From Pisaster brevispinus (lineage: Eukaryota; Echinodermata; Asteroidea; Forcipulatida; Asteriidae), in the NCBI GenBank assembly GCA_023634235.1, contig JAMKCF010000012.1, positions 17,307,884-17,371,883 of the forward strand: DNA of 64,000 nt. Reading direction: 5' to 3'. Under the pieces are notes generated by a model, which saw nothing but the letters and a program-made list of their open reading frames with translations, was not told the origin of the DNA and searched no databases. A program made the position numbers and the translations under genes. Numbering within the stretch: position 1 is the first letter of the stretch; every line of letters begins with the position of its first letter. Shown piece by piece: positions 11,201 through 22,574 of the stretch.

Positions 11201-13498
11201 ATGGCGTGGGAAGTGTCTTTGGAGGCGTACCAGGCTGCCTTGATTTTAGCAGGCTGCGGGGATGCTCTGGGTTCTGGTAGCAAAGCGTGGAGGAATTCAT
11301 CTAGAGAGCTTTCTGTCATGGAGGTTGGGGTAGAAAACATTGATGTCAAACCACCACATTGGCCAGTCAGTCAGAACACCGTATTGCATTTGGTGACCGC
11401 CGAGGCACTTGCCACCGGTCATCATGCTGAAAGTTTGTGGCCGGAGTTGGCAACTCGTTACGTGGACTGCATGTCGGCTTCCATGATGTCCAACCGGAGA
11501 CCGAGTACGAGCATCCTTCGGGCCACCGCTCGCCTGAGACCGTCTGAGACCCAGGGCTGGGAGTTACCCTTCGACGGGTCCCGGACGGCCATTGAATCCT
11601 GTCCCACCGCTCGTTCAATGTGCATTGGACTTCGGTACCACAAACCCAGCCAACTTGGCTCTCTCATAGCAACGTCTGTCGAAAGCGCTCGGATGACACA
11701 TCACCATCCAACTGCTTACCTCGGGGCCGTTACATCGGCACTTTTCACGGCTTACGCGGTCCAAGGAAGGGAGGTGCGAGAATGGGGAGCCGGACTTCTC
11801 GAGATGATCCCGGAAGTGCTGGGATACATCATATCCACTGGAAGAGATGTTGATGACAACCAAAGAGAATGGTGCTATTTTGGGGACACGTGGAGGGAGT
11901 ATGTCACCATGCGGGGTATCTTAGATGGAGAGAGCAAACCAAAGTTCCCCCGGAGGTATGGAGCAGAGAGACGGCATGAGGTGTATCAGCGATTTGCGGC
12001 GGATGACATGGTTCCTGGAAGCTGTGGACACGACGCACCCCTCATTGCGTAAGAAAACCTACTGATAATTATCTGTGTAATCTTACTCTATCCATTTTAC
12101 TAGCTTATCTTCTCTCTATAAGCATCTACCTCCATGCTGTAATAATATAATAGCTGAAGGTATTACGTGTGCTTACGAGACCGTAGCCTCAAAATGCTTT
12201 GGTTCATCTGACTATATTAATGACATGTCCTCCCTACAGAATGTTATGATGGATGCCAACAATGATGAAACAAGCAGTGGATAATCAAACACGGACTATT
12301 AAATATCAGGAACAATTTGCCCACTATTCCCAATCATTAAAATGACCCAGCCCTCTATTGTTTTCATCTTTAGTTTCGTGAAAAGCGAGGTTCAATCGTC
12401 TCCTGAAGTCGGTTTAAACTGCCTCATCCTTTAAAGGACACCCCCCCCCCCCACTTCCCCGACCCATAAAGTACATATTATAACTTGTTTGAGTTTCGTG
12501 ATATCGGTATTGCATTTTGGGGCGCTTCTGGTAAAGGTTTTTTTTTTTTTTTTTAAGTATATATTTGGGAACAGAAACATGATTTTTGTAAAGGAAAATG
12601 TTTGTATTTTTATTGGGCTGCTGTTGTCTTTTGTTTTATAGCAGTGTTAATGTCCCTCTGGTAGGGGTAAATAAATTGTCAAAAAGGACATCATTAATCA
12701 CTGAGCTAGTTTATCATTAAAGATTCAACCGACAACTCAAAAATAACCCCCAGTAGCTCCATAATTTTCGGCAGGACACTGATCAACTGTAGTTTATTTT
12801 TCAGGAACTCAACAGTTGAAACAAAAATGTAAGAACAATAAATAATAGACCAACTAGATTGGCACCATATTACTTTTGTGATGATTTTATTTCAAAATAC
12901 ATACGTGATGTTGTGTTGGGAAATTATTATAGCAATATTTCACAAAAGGGAATTTTCTAGTAATAAAATAGTTAAGTTTTCTGTTAACATTGCTTAATTC
13001 CAGCTAGAGCAATTCAAAAATGTCCTTGGTTATGTAATGGATTCATAGTTAGACAAAATATACTTCATTTAATACAACTTGAGCTCACAGGTAACATTGA
13101 GGCCAAGCTAACCGGCACTGGAGTGGTCACCTCTTCAAGAGAGACTTACAGTCATGATACCCTGAGATTTAACTGAGGACTTCTAATTAAGTAATTTATT
13201 GTTTGATGTTCTGCAGATCAAAATATTTACACTTTGCAGTTATTAAATCTCCACATTAATTAGGATACATTTATATAATTTCAGCTACGATGCCATACTG
13301 TCCTCCAAGTCATGGCAGGACCTTTGCGATGGAGCCATGTTCCACGGTGGTGACGGTAGCTCAAGTGGGTCCATTGCGGCAAGCTGGTGGGGACTCATGC
13401 ACGGTTTGATCGGTGTCCCTGACGGACATCACGCTCAGGTCGAGTTCAGAGACAAACTGCTCGATGTTGGAACTAAACTTTACGCAATGAGCTTCTAA
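11201..13498 (+). CDS. ADPRHL1: ADP-ribosylhydrolase family protein, ARH2-like probable pseudoenzyme
   Basis: Complete two-exon gene: 11201-12048 and 13285-13498, joined at phase 2, giving 353 aa, close to the ~355 aa usual for ARH1 and ARH2. The ATG at 11201 (MAWEVSLEAY) aligns with family starts; the longer frame upstream begins at GTG. Family landmarks: AGCGDALG near residue 18, ARSMCIGLRY, SARMTHHHPTAYLG, FTAYAVQG, RGILDGES, GHDAPLIAYDA across the splice, and MFHGGDGSSSGSIAASWWG near 301. ARH1 enzymes bind two magnesium ions through a VSDDT motif and a GGDSDST motif. Here these read VSQNT (Q58, N59) and GGDGSSS, so three of four aspartates are lost and only D306 is kept. Hydrolase activity is therefore unlikely; ADPRHL1/ARH2 has lost the same residues in vertebrates. 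A polyadenylation signal AATAAA is at 13809. Family certain, ARH2 orthology inferred. Confidence 0.93.
12049..13284 (+). other. Intron of the ARH-family gene
   Basis: AT-rich intron with a GTAAGA donor and a TTTCAG acceptor. It holds poly-C (12441-12452) and poly-T (12538-12554) runs. I see no exon or mobile element in it. Confidence 0.8.
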
Positions 13499-14081
13499 TT
13501 GTATGCCAGTTTAAAATTTAGTTCCCTATTGGGGAACTCGTGAACACGTGTATTCCGTCACACGTGTGGCGCATTCCTTTTCCAGATGAACGCGTATAAG
13601 GATATATCAAAAGTGAACCGGGAACTATCTTTACTGTCGTAATCACGAACTTTCCATATTGCCCAAACCACGCATCCCACAGTCTTTAAAATATTTTTTT
13701 TTTACACAAATTGTAATTTTTGATGCAATTTCCGTCGGCGATATATACTCCTTACAAAAATATGTATATCAAACGGAATATAGTTTATAGCATTTGCAAT
13801 TACGGTGTAATAAATGTTATATTTATTTACATTTTAAATCCGCTGAGTGTGAGATTAAAAGATCAAAAGCTTTTTTACAATTAATTTAATTCAATTTAAT
13901 TTAATTTATCATCATAAACGTTGATTATTTCACTTGATGCACCAGTGCTGTAGTTACTACATAACATATTTCGTCAATCTTTAATGTTTTTATTTTTTAT
14001 TTGTGCACGTTTGTTAGAGCCGTGTCCGAGCGGCTATGGCTACGAGTGGATCGCCGCAACAGTCGTAGCCGTATCTGCCAA

Positions 14082-14225
14082 TAGACTGTGCAAGTCTCGC
14101 GCGTATTCGAATATTTGGGATCCGTTAAAGCGCGTGAGTTTGTTTCTTTCACGCGTTAAAGCAATGTACGTGGGACCAAAGTGGTCCCAAAAACGTTCGA
14201 ATACGCGCGAGACTTGCATAGTCTA
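14082..14225 (+). mobile_element. 144-bp TA-flanked MITE (TAGACTGTGCAAGTCTCGCG family), copy 1
   Basis: Inverted termini TAGACTGTGCAAGTCTCGCG and its complement, ending TTGCATAGTCTA, with about 30 bp of pairing. The interior has AAAGCGCGTGAGTTTGTTTC and the palindrome GGGACCAAAGTGGTCCC. Near-identical copies are at 56790-56933 and 61783-61929, a diverged reversed copy at 24664-24790 and a decayed fragment near 63300-63370. TA at both ends. No ORF. Confidence 0.85.
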
Positions 14226-14399
14226 TAAACATTATGCATTGACGTCATCCAGCCGCCATCTAAGAGGTAAAACGGTGACGAAACAATCGAAACGCACATA
14301 TTTGTACGCGCGGCGCACATGATTGGCCAATGAACAGCCTCCTTTTGACCTCTAGGCGAGGGCGCCCTACTGAAATGACGTCATGTGCATAAGGTCTAT
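14224..14399 (+). mobile_element. TGACGTCA-ended MITE, copy 1
   Basis: Begins ATTATGCATTGACGTCAT and ends ATGACGTCATGTGCATAA next to GGTCTA, so the ends are inverted. The interior has GCCGCCATCTAAGAGGTAAA and CTCCTTTTGACCTCT. The full second copy is at 45279-45457, and a related end is at 48560-48677. It abuts the preceding MITE directly, sharing its GTCTATA end, so one element inserted at the edge of the other. Confidence 0.75.
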
Positions 14400-15326
14400 T
14401 CAGATGCAGCCTTACTACATAAAACGTTCAGACAATCTTGAATGTCACCCTTTGTTTTTTAGTCCGCTCTGATCTTAGTTATCTGACTATTGTAGGTCAT
14501 GCCATGCTTTTCCAAATTAACATGGCACTCATTTTATTACTTGTCCAAATTCGCCATAGAAATTCACCGTTTGTGATAAATTCTAGTTGTTCTTATAGTC
14601 AGTCAACATGGTTTGTATCTCAATTTGTAAGTGCAAATCGTGGTTTGGTGCAGTTAATTGGCAGTTAAGCTTACCCTCAAGCCTTTTGCACGCCCCCTTT
14701 CCTGGTTTCGCCACTAGCCACTACGCAAAAAAGGTAGTTCAAGCTAAAGTCAGAGTTTTAGAAACTTTCCAAGCTCAAAACTTTGATCGTTTGAAATCCA
14801 CGGGAAAATGAAATAATCGTATTTTTTCAAACACCACAACAAACAAACAAACAAACAAACACCCCAGCAAACAAACGCACACACAACAATTACTGATCCA
14901 ATCACTCGTCACTTCTGAATTGGGAAGTACTTGTACACGTCGTACTGACAACGATCGAACAGACCAACAGTGCACCGATATAAGACCAAACGAAAGGTGT
15001 GGGTGGGTTGGGGTGGGGTGGAGTGGAATGGGGGACCCGTATCGGTTACATTCTATCATGGGCTATTACTACGCAAGTACTTTTTAACGCACGGTTAGTC
15101 GATTTATCGACCAAAAGAACTGTCCCTTCTGAATCATTTGGGAACCGTAGGATGCCCCTCCTCGGTAGTCGTAGAATAATCATAGAGAAAGGCCTAAATA
15201 TTGTACACCACTTCCATCAAAATGGACAGACCGTGGATTTCTTGTAATCCCGCATCCGACCTCGTGCGAGGCTGCCTATTTAGAGTAAGGCTTACCTTGG
15301 TTGTTCGGAGCTCGTTTACTGACATA

Positions 15327-15530
15327 CAGGGCCAAATTTCTTAGAGCTGCTTAATCACAAAAAAACTAGCTAAGCACAACAAAAGTATGCTTACCAGAAA
15401 AAGGTTACCGGCAATAATGTCATTTTTCATGGAGCATTCTGTGACTGGTATCCTGCTTATTGTTGCTTAGCCGAATTGTTTAAGACAATATTTTCTTCTT
15501 TTATAAGCAGCATTTTGATATTGGGGCCAA
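15327..15530 (+). mobile_element. GGGCC...GCTGCTTAAGC foldback repeat, copy 1
   Basis: Starts GGGCCAAATTTCTTAGAGCTGCTTAA and ends in a decayed complement (CATTTTGATATTGGGGCC). It contains GGTTACCGGC and CTGTGACTGGTATCCTGCT. Related copies are at 24308-24500, 27683-27937, 44925-45207 and 62067-62255. No ORF. Confidence 0.65.
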
Positions 15531-15579
15531 GGTTACAGGTTATATAACAACGAAAATTGCCGATGTAAAGACAGAAGAA

Positions 15580-17640
15580 TCACGTAAATTCATACAAAAA
15601 CGTCGAAATTAAAACCCTTTCCTCTGCAGGACGACTCAAATGCCTGCTTCGCGAATGCATCTCCATGACGATGGTAACCGTGACAACGTAAACAACGATC
15701 TCAAATATAGCCAGCCCAACGAGCACCCGCCAATTATTGAATATAGTCCATTGGATACCGTAACCTTTGTCGACACTGCTCGCCGGGTAAGCACTTCTTT
15801 CGAACCGGCTGGTCCGGTTGTTTGCACTGCTGTTTTGTGAAACATTTCTACTATCGAGGGTGGCAGTACTCCGATTATCGTCAGGCATGTTGTTGTTGTT
15901 GTTGTTGTTGTTGTTGGTCCCATTTGAAGACTTTGCGTCAGCGACTTCGGCTTTCTCTTTGTAAAGAGATACCTTTTGAGAAAACAAACAAATAAATAAG
16001 GATGTTGTATAATTGTTTAAAGATTTGCATGGTGTGGAAAGTAAGAGGTAACTATAAATAGTGGGAGTCACGGTCTGGAGACCATACCGGCTCTTTTCCT
16101 CCCAAAAGAGATTTTACTCGTGGTTGTTCCAACAAGTTTACTATTAGTTATTTAGTTTATTCTTACACATTGTCTTCAAAGCACACCTTATAGTCAGCAG
16201 TTAAAGAGTCTGGAGCCGTTCATATCAGTTGATGCTATTTGAAGAAGATTGGCTTCACCGCTAAAACTTGAAAAGGCCTCCTTTCACTTAAACAAATTTT
16301 GCATTTCTTTTGAATTTATGTTTGTATTGTGGTGAAGGACTTGGAGCCCGTTAGTAAGAATAATTTGTGTGGTTTTTTAAAAGATAAAACCGCCCCGTAG
16401 CCATTTATGAATTGCTAGTTATGCCTTACGCTTAAAATAATTTGTAGACATAGATATTATATTTTTTAATGTTTAATTTATTTCAATACTGTTAATTATT
16501 TAATTTAATGATTCTACTCTATGATGTCAGGAGAAAGATACATCTGTAAAACTCCATGTTATTTCTCCGACAGATTGTAAATAAAGCCCAGAGGCAAGAG
16601 TTAGAAGAATTGGTTTCCACATTGTCTTTCGATCTAAACCGGTCACACTACGAAAGCCCATGAGCGCCATCAAAAAATAAATTCCTAACCCGTTATTGCG
16701 GATTCACAACAAACGGTTTCACAATCCGTTAGTACGGATTCACAATCCGTTTTTACGGATTTAACGGATTCACAAATACAGACTCACGATCCGTTATTAC
16801 GGATTCACAAATACGAATCCGTAAGAACGGATTCACAATCTGTAATAACGGGTTCTAGATCCGTAATAACGGATTGTAAATCCCCAATAACAGATTGTGA
16901 GTCCGTAATAACGGATTGGAAGTTTATTTTTGTTGGTGCTACTGGGCTTTCGTTAATAAATATAAACAAATGTTTTCAATGTGACATCTTACTTTCTGTC
17001 CCGAGAAAAACAGTTTCGTCTGAAAATTACTGCCCTGCGAGAAAAGTGTCCCTTTACACTCGGATTTGGTAATTTCGATTTTGCCAAAATAAGCACGAAC
17101 GAAATCACAAACAAAACATAAACCACTCAAGGTGTTGTCTTGAAAACCTGCCCACCCAATTTAATTAAATTTTCCTTCGTGAGTATCTATAGAAAAACAA
17201 CTGCGAATTAACTTGCTTTTATTCCAAAAACTAAATATTTGTCATAGATCAGTTTCACTGCAAATAGTTAAATATGTGCCATATTAATTTGAAACAGTAT
17301 GAAATGACAGAGCTCTAATTAAAAATCGACAAGCAAAAGCAAAAAAATAATTTTAAAAATAAATTAACAAATAATAAAATTAACGCATTTCATGTAAAGA
17401 CAAAAAAACAAACAAAACAGTTATAGCCTACACAAATCCCATAACTGCTTGACTGCACGAGACATTCTGGCTCCATATACCTTTTAATATGATATTTTTC
17501 ATTTTCAAAAGGCATTTTGATAGCCTTACCTTTCCGGTTTTCGAATCCGTAGTTTCCTTGGTGTAACTCCGCAGCTGTGTCCCTTCTGTCTGGAATGGTG
17601 AGGTAGTAACTGATGCATCTGTGACGTAACATTTTGTCAT
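15580..17640 (-). CDS. Probable single-pass membrane protein with polyasparagine run, function unknown
   Basis: Two exons on the minus strand, 17640-17530 and 15972-15580, with a GTAAGG donor and an AAAAG acceptor, join in phase 0 into 167 aa. Starts MTKCYVTDASVTTSPFQTEG. Residues 57-65 are nine consecutive asparagines, encoded by an AAC repeat. Residues 66-95 hold four N-glycosylation sequons (NRS, NVS, NSS, NRT). Residues 120-141 (LVGLAIFEIVVYVVTVTIVM) form one strong membrane helix, and the tail is basic (HSRSRHLSRPAEER). The sequons before the helix and basic residues after it suggest N-out, C-in topology without a cleaved signal peptide. I do not recognise the family. Support is the clean splice join, the membrane helix and the composition; further upstream exons are possible. 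Confidence 0.55.
16649..16953. mobile_element. Inverted-repeat element filled with ACGGATT palindromes, copy 1
   Basis: The ends TACGAAAGCCCATGAGCGCC and GGTGCTACTGGGCTTTCGTTA form ~30-bp inverted repeats. The interior of about 230 bp is an irregular array of ATCCGT, ACGGATT and TTACGG words in both orientations, so almost every unit can pair with a neighbour. The second copy is at 40362-40675. It sits in the intron of the membrane-protein gene. No ORF. Confidence 0.8.
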
Positions 17641-19422
17641 TATTAACTCTGATATAGATTCACGTTAACAAGTATAAAATATAGGGAGTGGGGATAAATT
17701 TGAAATTTATGAATCAGGTTTTGCGGATATAGTACATGAAATATCACACTACGATCAAACAAGAATTGAAAAATAATTGTAAAACGCAAAAAACGTTTAG
17801 TCACTGTTTTTATATTACATTAAAATCAAAATAAGCTGCAACCCCCCGTTCTATTTTTCTCTAACCGTTTGGGATATTTCAGGACGGGGAAGTCTTATAT
17901 GCCAGCCCCCAATTCAAAATACGGTGAAATGATGTAAAACTTGCTTGAAAACAATATTCGTACACTATAAAACGTTCCAAGCAAAACAAAAACATTAACG
18001 ATGTCGGGGTTGGGTATCACGGTTTTCCCACGGTTGTTGATATATTTGATAAATCAACATTATTGTCTTTTTAATTAATGTTTTCTTCAACCATTACAAA
18101 TCCAGTATCAAACCTCTAAACACAAGCAAAATAAAACTGCATATGAAAGCCCAAAACACAATATTGGAATAAAAAACTATACCCCAAAATGCAAAAGAAC
18201 CCTTATTTTGGTGCATGATGGAGGTGGAAATGTGATGCTTTGTCACACCACTAAAATGCTGTGCCCCGGCGTTGTATGTTCTCCGAGGATCTGCAATGAT
18301 GTTGTGTCAATTCATTTATACAGCTGATGCTCTACACACAGATACATTTCTGACTAAATATAAATTTGACTCACTCGTTATTCCAATGTTTTCAATTAAC
18401 ACGAAACTACCTGCCGTCACAATCCAGAGCCAGAAGGTTCGACTGTCCACACCGTGCATCATGCTGACTTCAGCCACTCTGCAAGTTCATCATCAAGGAA
18501 GGAATGTTTCTCGAAGAAAATATCTCCAAAACAAACCCCGAACGGTTTACCCGCTGCAACTCACGACATAAACTGCGGCTGTGCCGACTTAGGTATGGAA
18601 AAGGCTCGAGCTCATCTTCGACCCAGTTTTCGTTTCGCTCTGCAAGAATGCATTGTCCAGAAGAAATCAACTGCCAAATTGTTTTTTAAGCATAGAATGA
18701 ATTATTTCTCAGGAATATGTTAACAAGCAAACATTAACAAGGGACAAACCATAGCCAGACGAACTATGATTTTGTGATCGTTTCAGATTCGAGGAGTCAG
18801 GATTTTATTTTTTTTTTTTTAGTTGATGGCTAATACAAAATGTGTGTATGGGTAAAACCAAATAATAATATGCTCATAGTTATTAGTCACGGTATGCAAG
18901 TTTTTTTCCCGGTTTTTTTCACCCTGACCGGATTAGATAACAATCAGAGGATGTCACTGGCAACCGTTGACCCAAAAGAGTCTTCTTTGAACGAATGTGA
19001 AAGTACCATTTATACAAACATAAATATTTCCTGATCACATAATGTTAACACTTCCTGGTTGCAAAGAGCTTGGCCTAAATTTATGAAAACTGCAGTTTTG
19101 TCAATTCCTTATGTATTCATTTGTTGGTTACCCACTTTTATTCTTTTATTGTATACAAATTACGATAAATATGCGAGAATTGTTGTTTATAATAGTTATA
19201 AAATATGTTGGATTAAGTTCAACAGGAACAGTAGCACGCCTGAACAATTACAAAACAATTATTTTTTCAAGTAGGATTTTCCCAAGTAGGTTATTTTATT
19301 TGATCTGCCTATTTATTGTTATGTCACTGCACAACAAAAATATTTGCCGTGTGCAAAAAACTCCCAAAATGTTCTGAATACGAGCCAAAGTAACAAAAAG
19401 TAAAATAAAGGGGAAGACCAAA

Positions 19423-19530
19423 GAATAGCAGGACGAACACCGAGAAAGAGATCAGCAAGAATAGCAGGACGAACACCGAGAAAGAGATCAGCAAGAATAG
19501 CAGGACGAACACCGAGAAAGAGATCAGCAA
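19423..19530 (+). repeat. Three exact tandem copies of a 36-bp unit
   Basis: Units 19423-19458, 19459-19494 and 19495-19530 are identical (GAATAGCAGGACGAACACCG followed by 16 more bases). The period is a multiple of three, so all frames stay open through it, which produces a repetitive hydrophobic peptide on the minus strand. That peptide has no other support. The followed sequence GATCAGCTCTCCCATCCC and a CTTCTCTATTCTGGAGAGG hairpin end the block. Confidence 0.85.
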
Positions 19531-22378
19531 GATCAGCTCTCCCATCCCAAGACGGGTCTTGCTTCTCTATTCTGGAGAGGCGAGGGATAAAGAGGCTGGA
19601 AGTTTACCCCCTACGGCTGTCTGGCATGCCAACACAACAACCCCCAATTACACCAAAACTGCTTAAAACAATTACAACAAAACAATATACCTTTAAAACA
19701 AAAATTTACAGAGAAACAGTCATAAAAAGCAAAATGTTAACTGATATTTGGGATGGTAAACGCAAAATTGTAGGGTTCATAAGCTATACAAATCCAGAGA
19801 CAGGCGTTAAGGCCGCAAGTTTTGGCTGTCAAGGCAACCAAGAGCCCGCCGTTTTATATTTTCGCTTTAAACATGTAATTGTGCAAACTGTCACCATCAA
19901 TCTATCTCTTCAGAAAAGCATCATGTACTGGGTTCTCATGTCTTGCTTGGCTGCACTGCAAAGCACAACCTATATGCCAAACTCGACCTGTTTCTTAGTT
20001 ATTAGAGACACGCGACTGAGACCAATAACACATTTTGTGGAAGAGATGATTTTGAGACGGTCCCGTGGCAGTATCCATTAGCTCATTGAAGCAAAATTAT
20101 AAGCCACAGTATAAAACAAATTATAATAATTATGAAGATGAAATCACATGATGCAAGCCTGTATCTTAAAGGGACGCTAACGTCTTGGGAAAATTTACTA
20201 ATATTGGTGCAGCCATGTTCAGTTGTTTTTCCCGCATTCTTATCGAATGTTTTTATCTGTGGAAGTACCGTGCACGCGGACCACACTCTGAAAACTCCCG
20301 GGTTCCGTGCCAGGCTTACTCGGAAAGTTTTTTTGTTGTTGTTTTTTTTATGAGGGGGGCACCTTGACGGGGGGACACCACCGAGGTCAACAAAATGAAG
20401 AGGATACTCTTTTCAGGCATTAAAAGTTCCACTAGTAAACCATATGTTGAAAGTTAAATGGAACGACCGTGTCCTTGAGATATGTGTCACAGCCTTGCTC
20501 GATGGCGTACAAGGTAGTAACAATATTTTCGTCTGCATTGTTGTCATGTTATCCCTAAAATTGTTTAAAACTCACCATTTCCTCTATGGGTGTTGTCCTT
20601 TAAACCACGCTTAATTCACCTCCTGAATGATGCTTCCTGACAGTATACAGCGGTTTCAAAGCAGTGGCGTGTTTAAGTCCACTGGTGTGCACATTTCACA
20701 GACAAATTTTTTCCAAGCAAACTACCGTAGACGACTGGATGATTTGCCCCTTCAGTCCAGCCTATCGTAATGCTATATAGATCAAATGTGTAATCGCAAT
20801 GTGATTCTGAGAAGCGACTGATGCGTAGCTATTGAAGTGGTTCATATAAGCACAAGAGGTTGTGACAACAGGTTGGTGTGTTGTACATGGCTGTTTTATG
20901 TCCGCTAATGGTTCTGCCTCAACGCTCTAGGAACGTTCATATAAAAAATATTAGTTTTTGTCAATTACAAAAGGCAAAATATAAGGAAAGAAACAATAAC
21001 AGTCACATGTGAAAGTTTCAGCTGAATAATTATTGTTTACGTCTTGAACCACGACTAATTTCGTAGAAATGGGTGAAAGGAAGACATTTCCTCCTAATTG
21101 CGTAGAATACTTTGCACTCGTGCCATGCCATTCCAGCTCGTTAAATTTTGAAGTCATTAGGCTTAATGGGAATTGAGGCAAACAAAATTAGAATTCGCGC
21201 ACAACGCCAGTTAAAAACCTGTTGCATTTATAATGGTTGGAATATGATGTCTGCATCATCTGATAGCTGTCCATTCACAGTGCTTCACCAGAACACATTA
21301 GTAAACGATAATGAGGAACCACCACTAATTCTACTTGGTATGTTTTGATGAGTTTGTGATCAGAATGACAAGGCCGAACAAAATGTAATGGTCCAAAACG
21401 CAATCGCACACAGAAACCTCAAGGCCTTGTCACACAGCGCAATGTTTAGTGGCAACTTCAAGGTAACCAACTGCAATGCATGCAAGGCGTAACACTCTGG
21501 TAGCACTTGAGTTATTTTTCCAACGATGTCCTACAAAATTCAAGAAAATGATGTTAAAATTGAAATGTGAATGCCCTTTCTTCTGCCCAAGCAAGTTATT
21601 GCGTCACCAACCATCGACGTCTTCAAACACAGACTAAGTGTCCCCTTCAGCTAATCACACCTATTCCCACACAAAATGCTGAAATAAATAACAGCATTTA
21701 CTTGCACATACGCATCTGTTTTTTATGCCTTGAGTTTTGTCTGCACCTGCTTGTTTACACCAATAACCAATGTGCAAGTACACTCCAGAGGAGGTTTCTA
21801 CACGGTCCGGGAGGAAGATGATGATGATGATTGCTTGGAACTGGTTGCCTGTATGCCCTGTGTGACACGGCCTTAATAATTCACGACAACTCAGGTCACG
21901 GTATATGCTTTCCTTTTCAAGTCCAAACTCGCCTACACTATTTGGCCAGTATGGACGAAACCTTTATTAGCCAATAGTAGTATATTGATTTCAAGAATCA
22001 ATGTTAAAAATTAACATCCTTGGTTTGGTTGCAACTCTTATAGTTTATGAAATTCATGATAGTTTTGGGTTAAACAAAGGTTTACCCTATCCTTTTATTT
22101 TCAGTGAACAGCCATAGACAACTGAATACGCTGCGATGATCTAAAACGACCATCGCCCAATTTCATGGATCTGCTTTGAACGTGAATTTCTGCACTTATA
22201 CGCAACACTCCCGGGTCAAAACTGACTCCGAAACCCCGGGGCTGACTCAATATGGGTCCTTTCAAGGGCCAATGACCTGGAGTCTGTGTCAAAATGACCC
22301 AAACTGTGCCAAACTAATGCAGAATCTTGGTCAAAATCCAATGGGTGACCATTTCCCATATTAGCCTGACCCCGGAAT

Positions 22379-22574
22379 GAGTCTGACCCGCGCTGGATAC
22401 CCAGAATCTAGGTCAATTCTGACCCTGAATGAGTCAGGCCCGCTGGAGACCCGGAATCCAGGTCAATTCTGACCCTGAATGAGTCAGGCCCGCTGGAGAC
22501 CCGGAATCCAGGTCAATTCTGACCCTGAATGAGTCAGGCCCACTGGAGACCCGGAATCCAGGTCAAATATGACC
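22379..22574 (+). repeat. 50-bp tandem repeat, about four copies
   Basis: The first unit (22379-22430) is diverged; units at 22431-22480 and 22481-22530 are identical, and the fourth has one early change and a diverged end. The unit contains GAGTCAGGCCCGCTGGAGAC, CCGGAATCCAGGTCAATTCT and GACCCTGAAT. The same GACCCGGAATCCAGG word occurs at 30925-30945 and 42650-42665 and loosely at 29200, so the array grew from a dispersed element. Confidence 0.85.

Larger units (their letters stand above)
13499..15579. other. Intergenic region between the ARH-family gene and the membrane-protein gene
   Basis: Convergent 3' ends. Apart from the ARH polyadenylation signal, two adjacent MITEs (14082-14399), a CA-rich (CAAA)n tract at 14841-14860 and a GGGCC-type repeat (15327-15530), nothing gene-like was seen. 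Confidence 0.6.

Noticed and set aside
19324..19545. Repetitive hydrophobic 73-aa peptide on the minus strand
   Set aside because: Produced by the 36-bp tandem repeat, whose period is a multiple of three; no gene context.
19626..20081. 151-codon plus-strand open frame starting MPTQQPPITPKLLKT
   Set aside because: No recognisable domain, unlikely composition and no partner exons; the AT-poor open stretch is within chance for this length.
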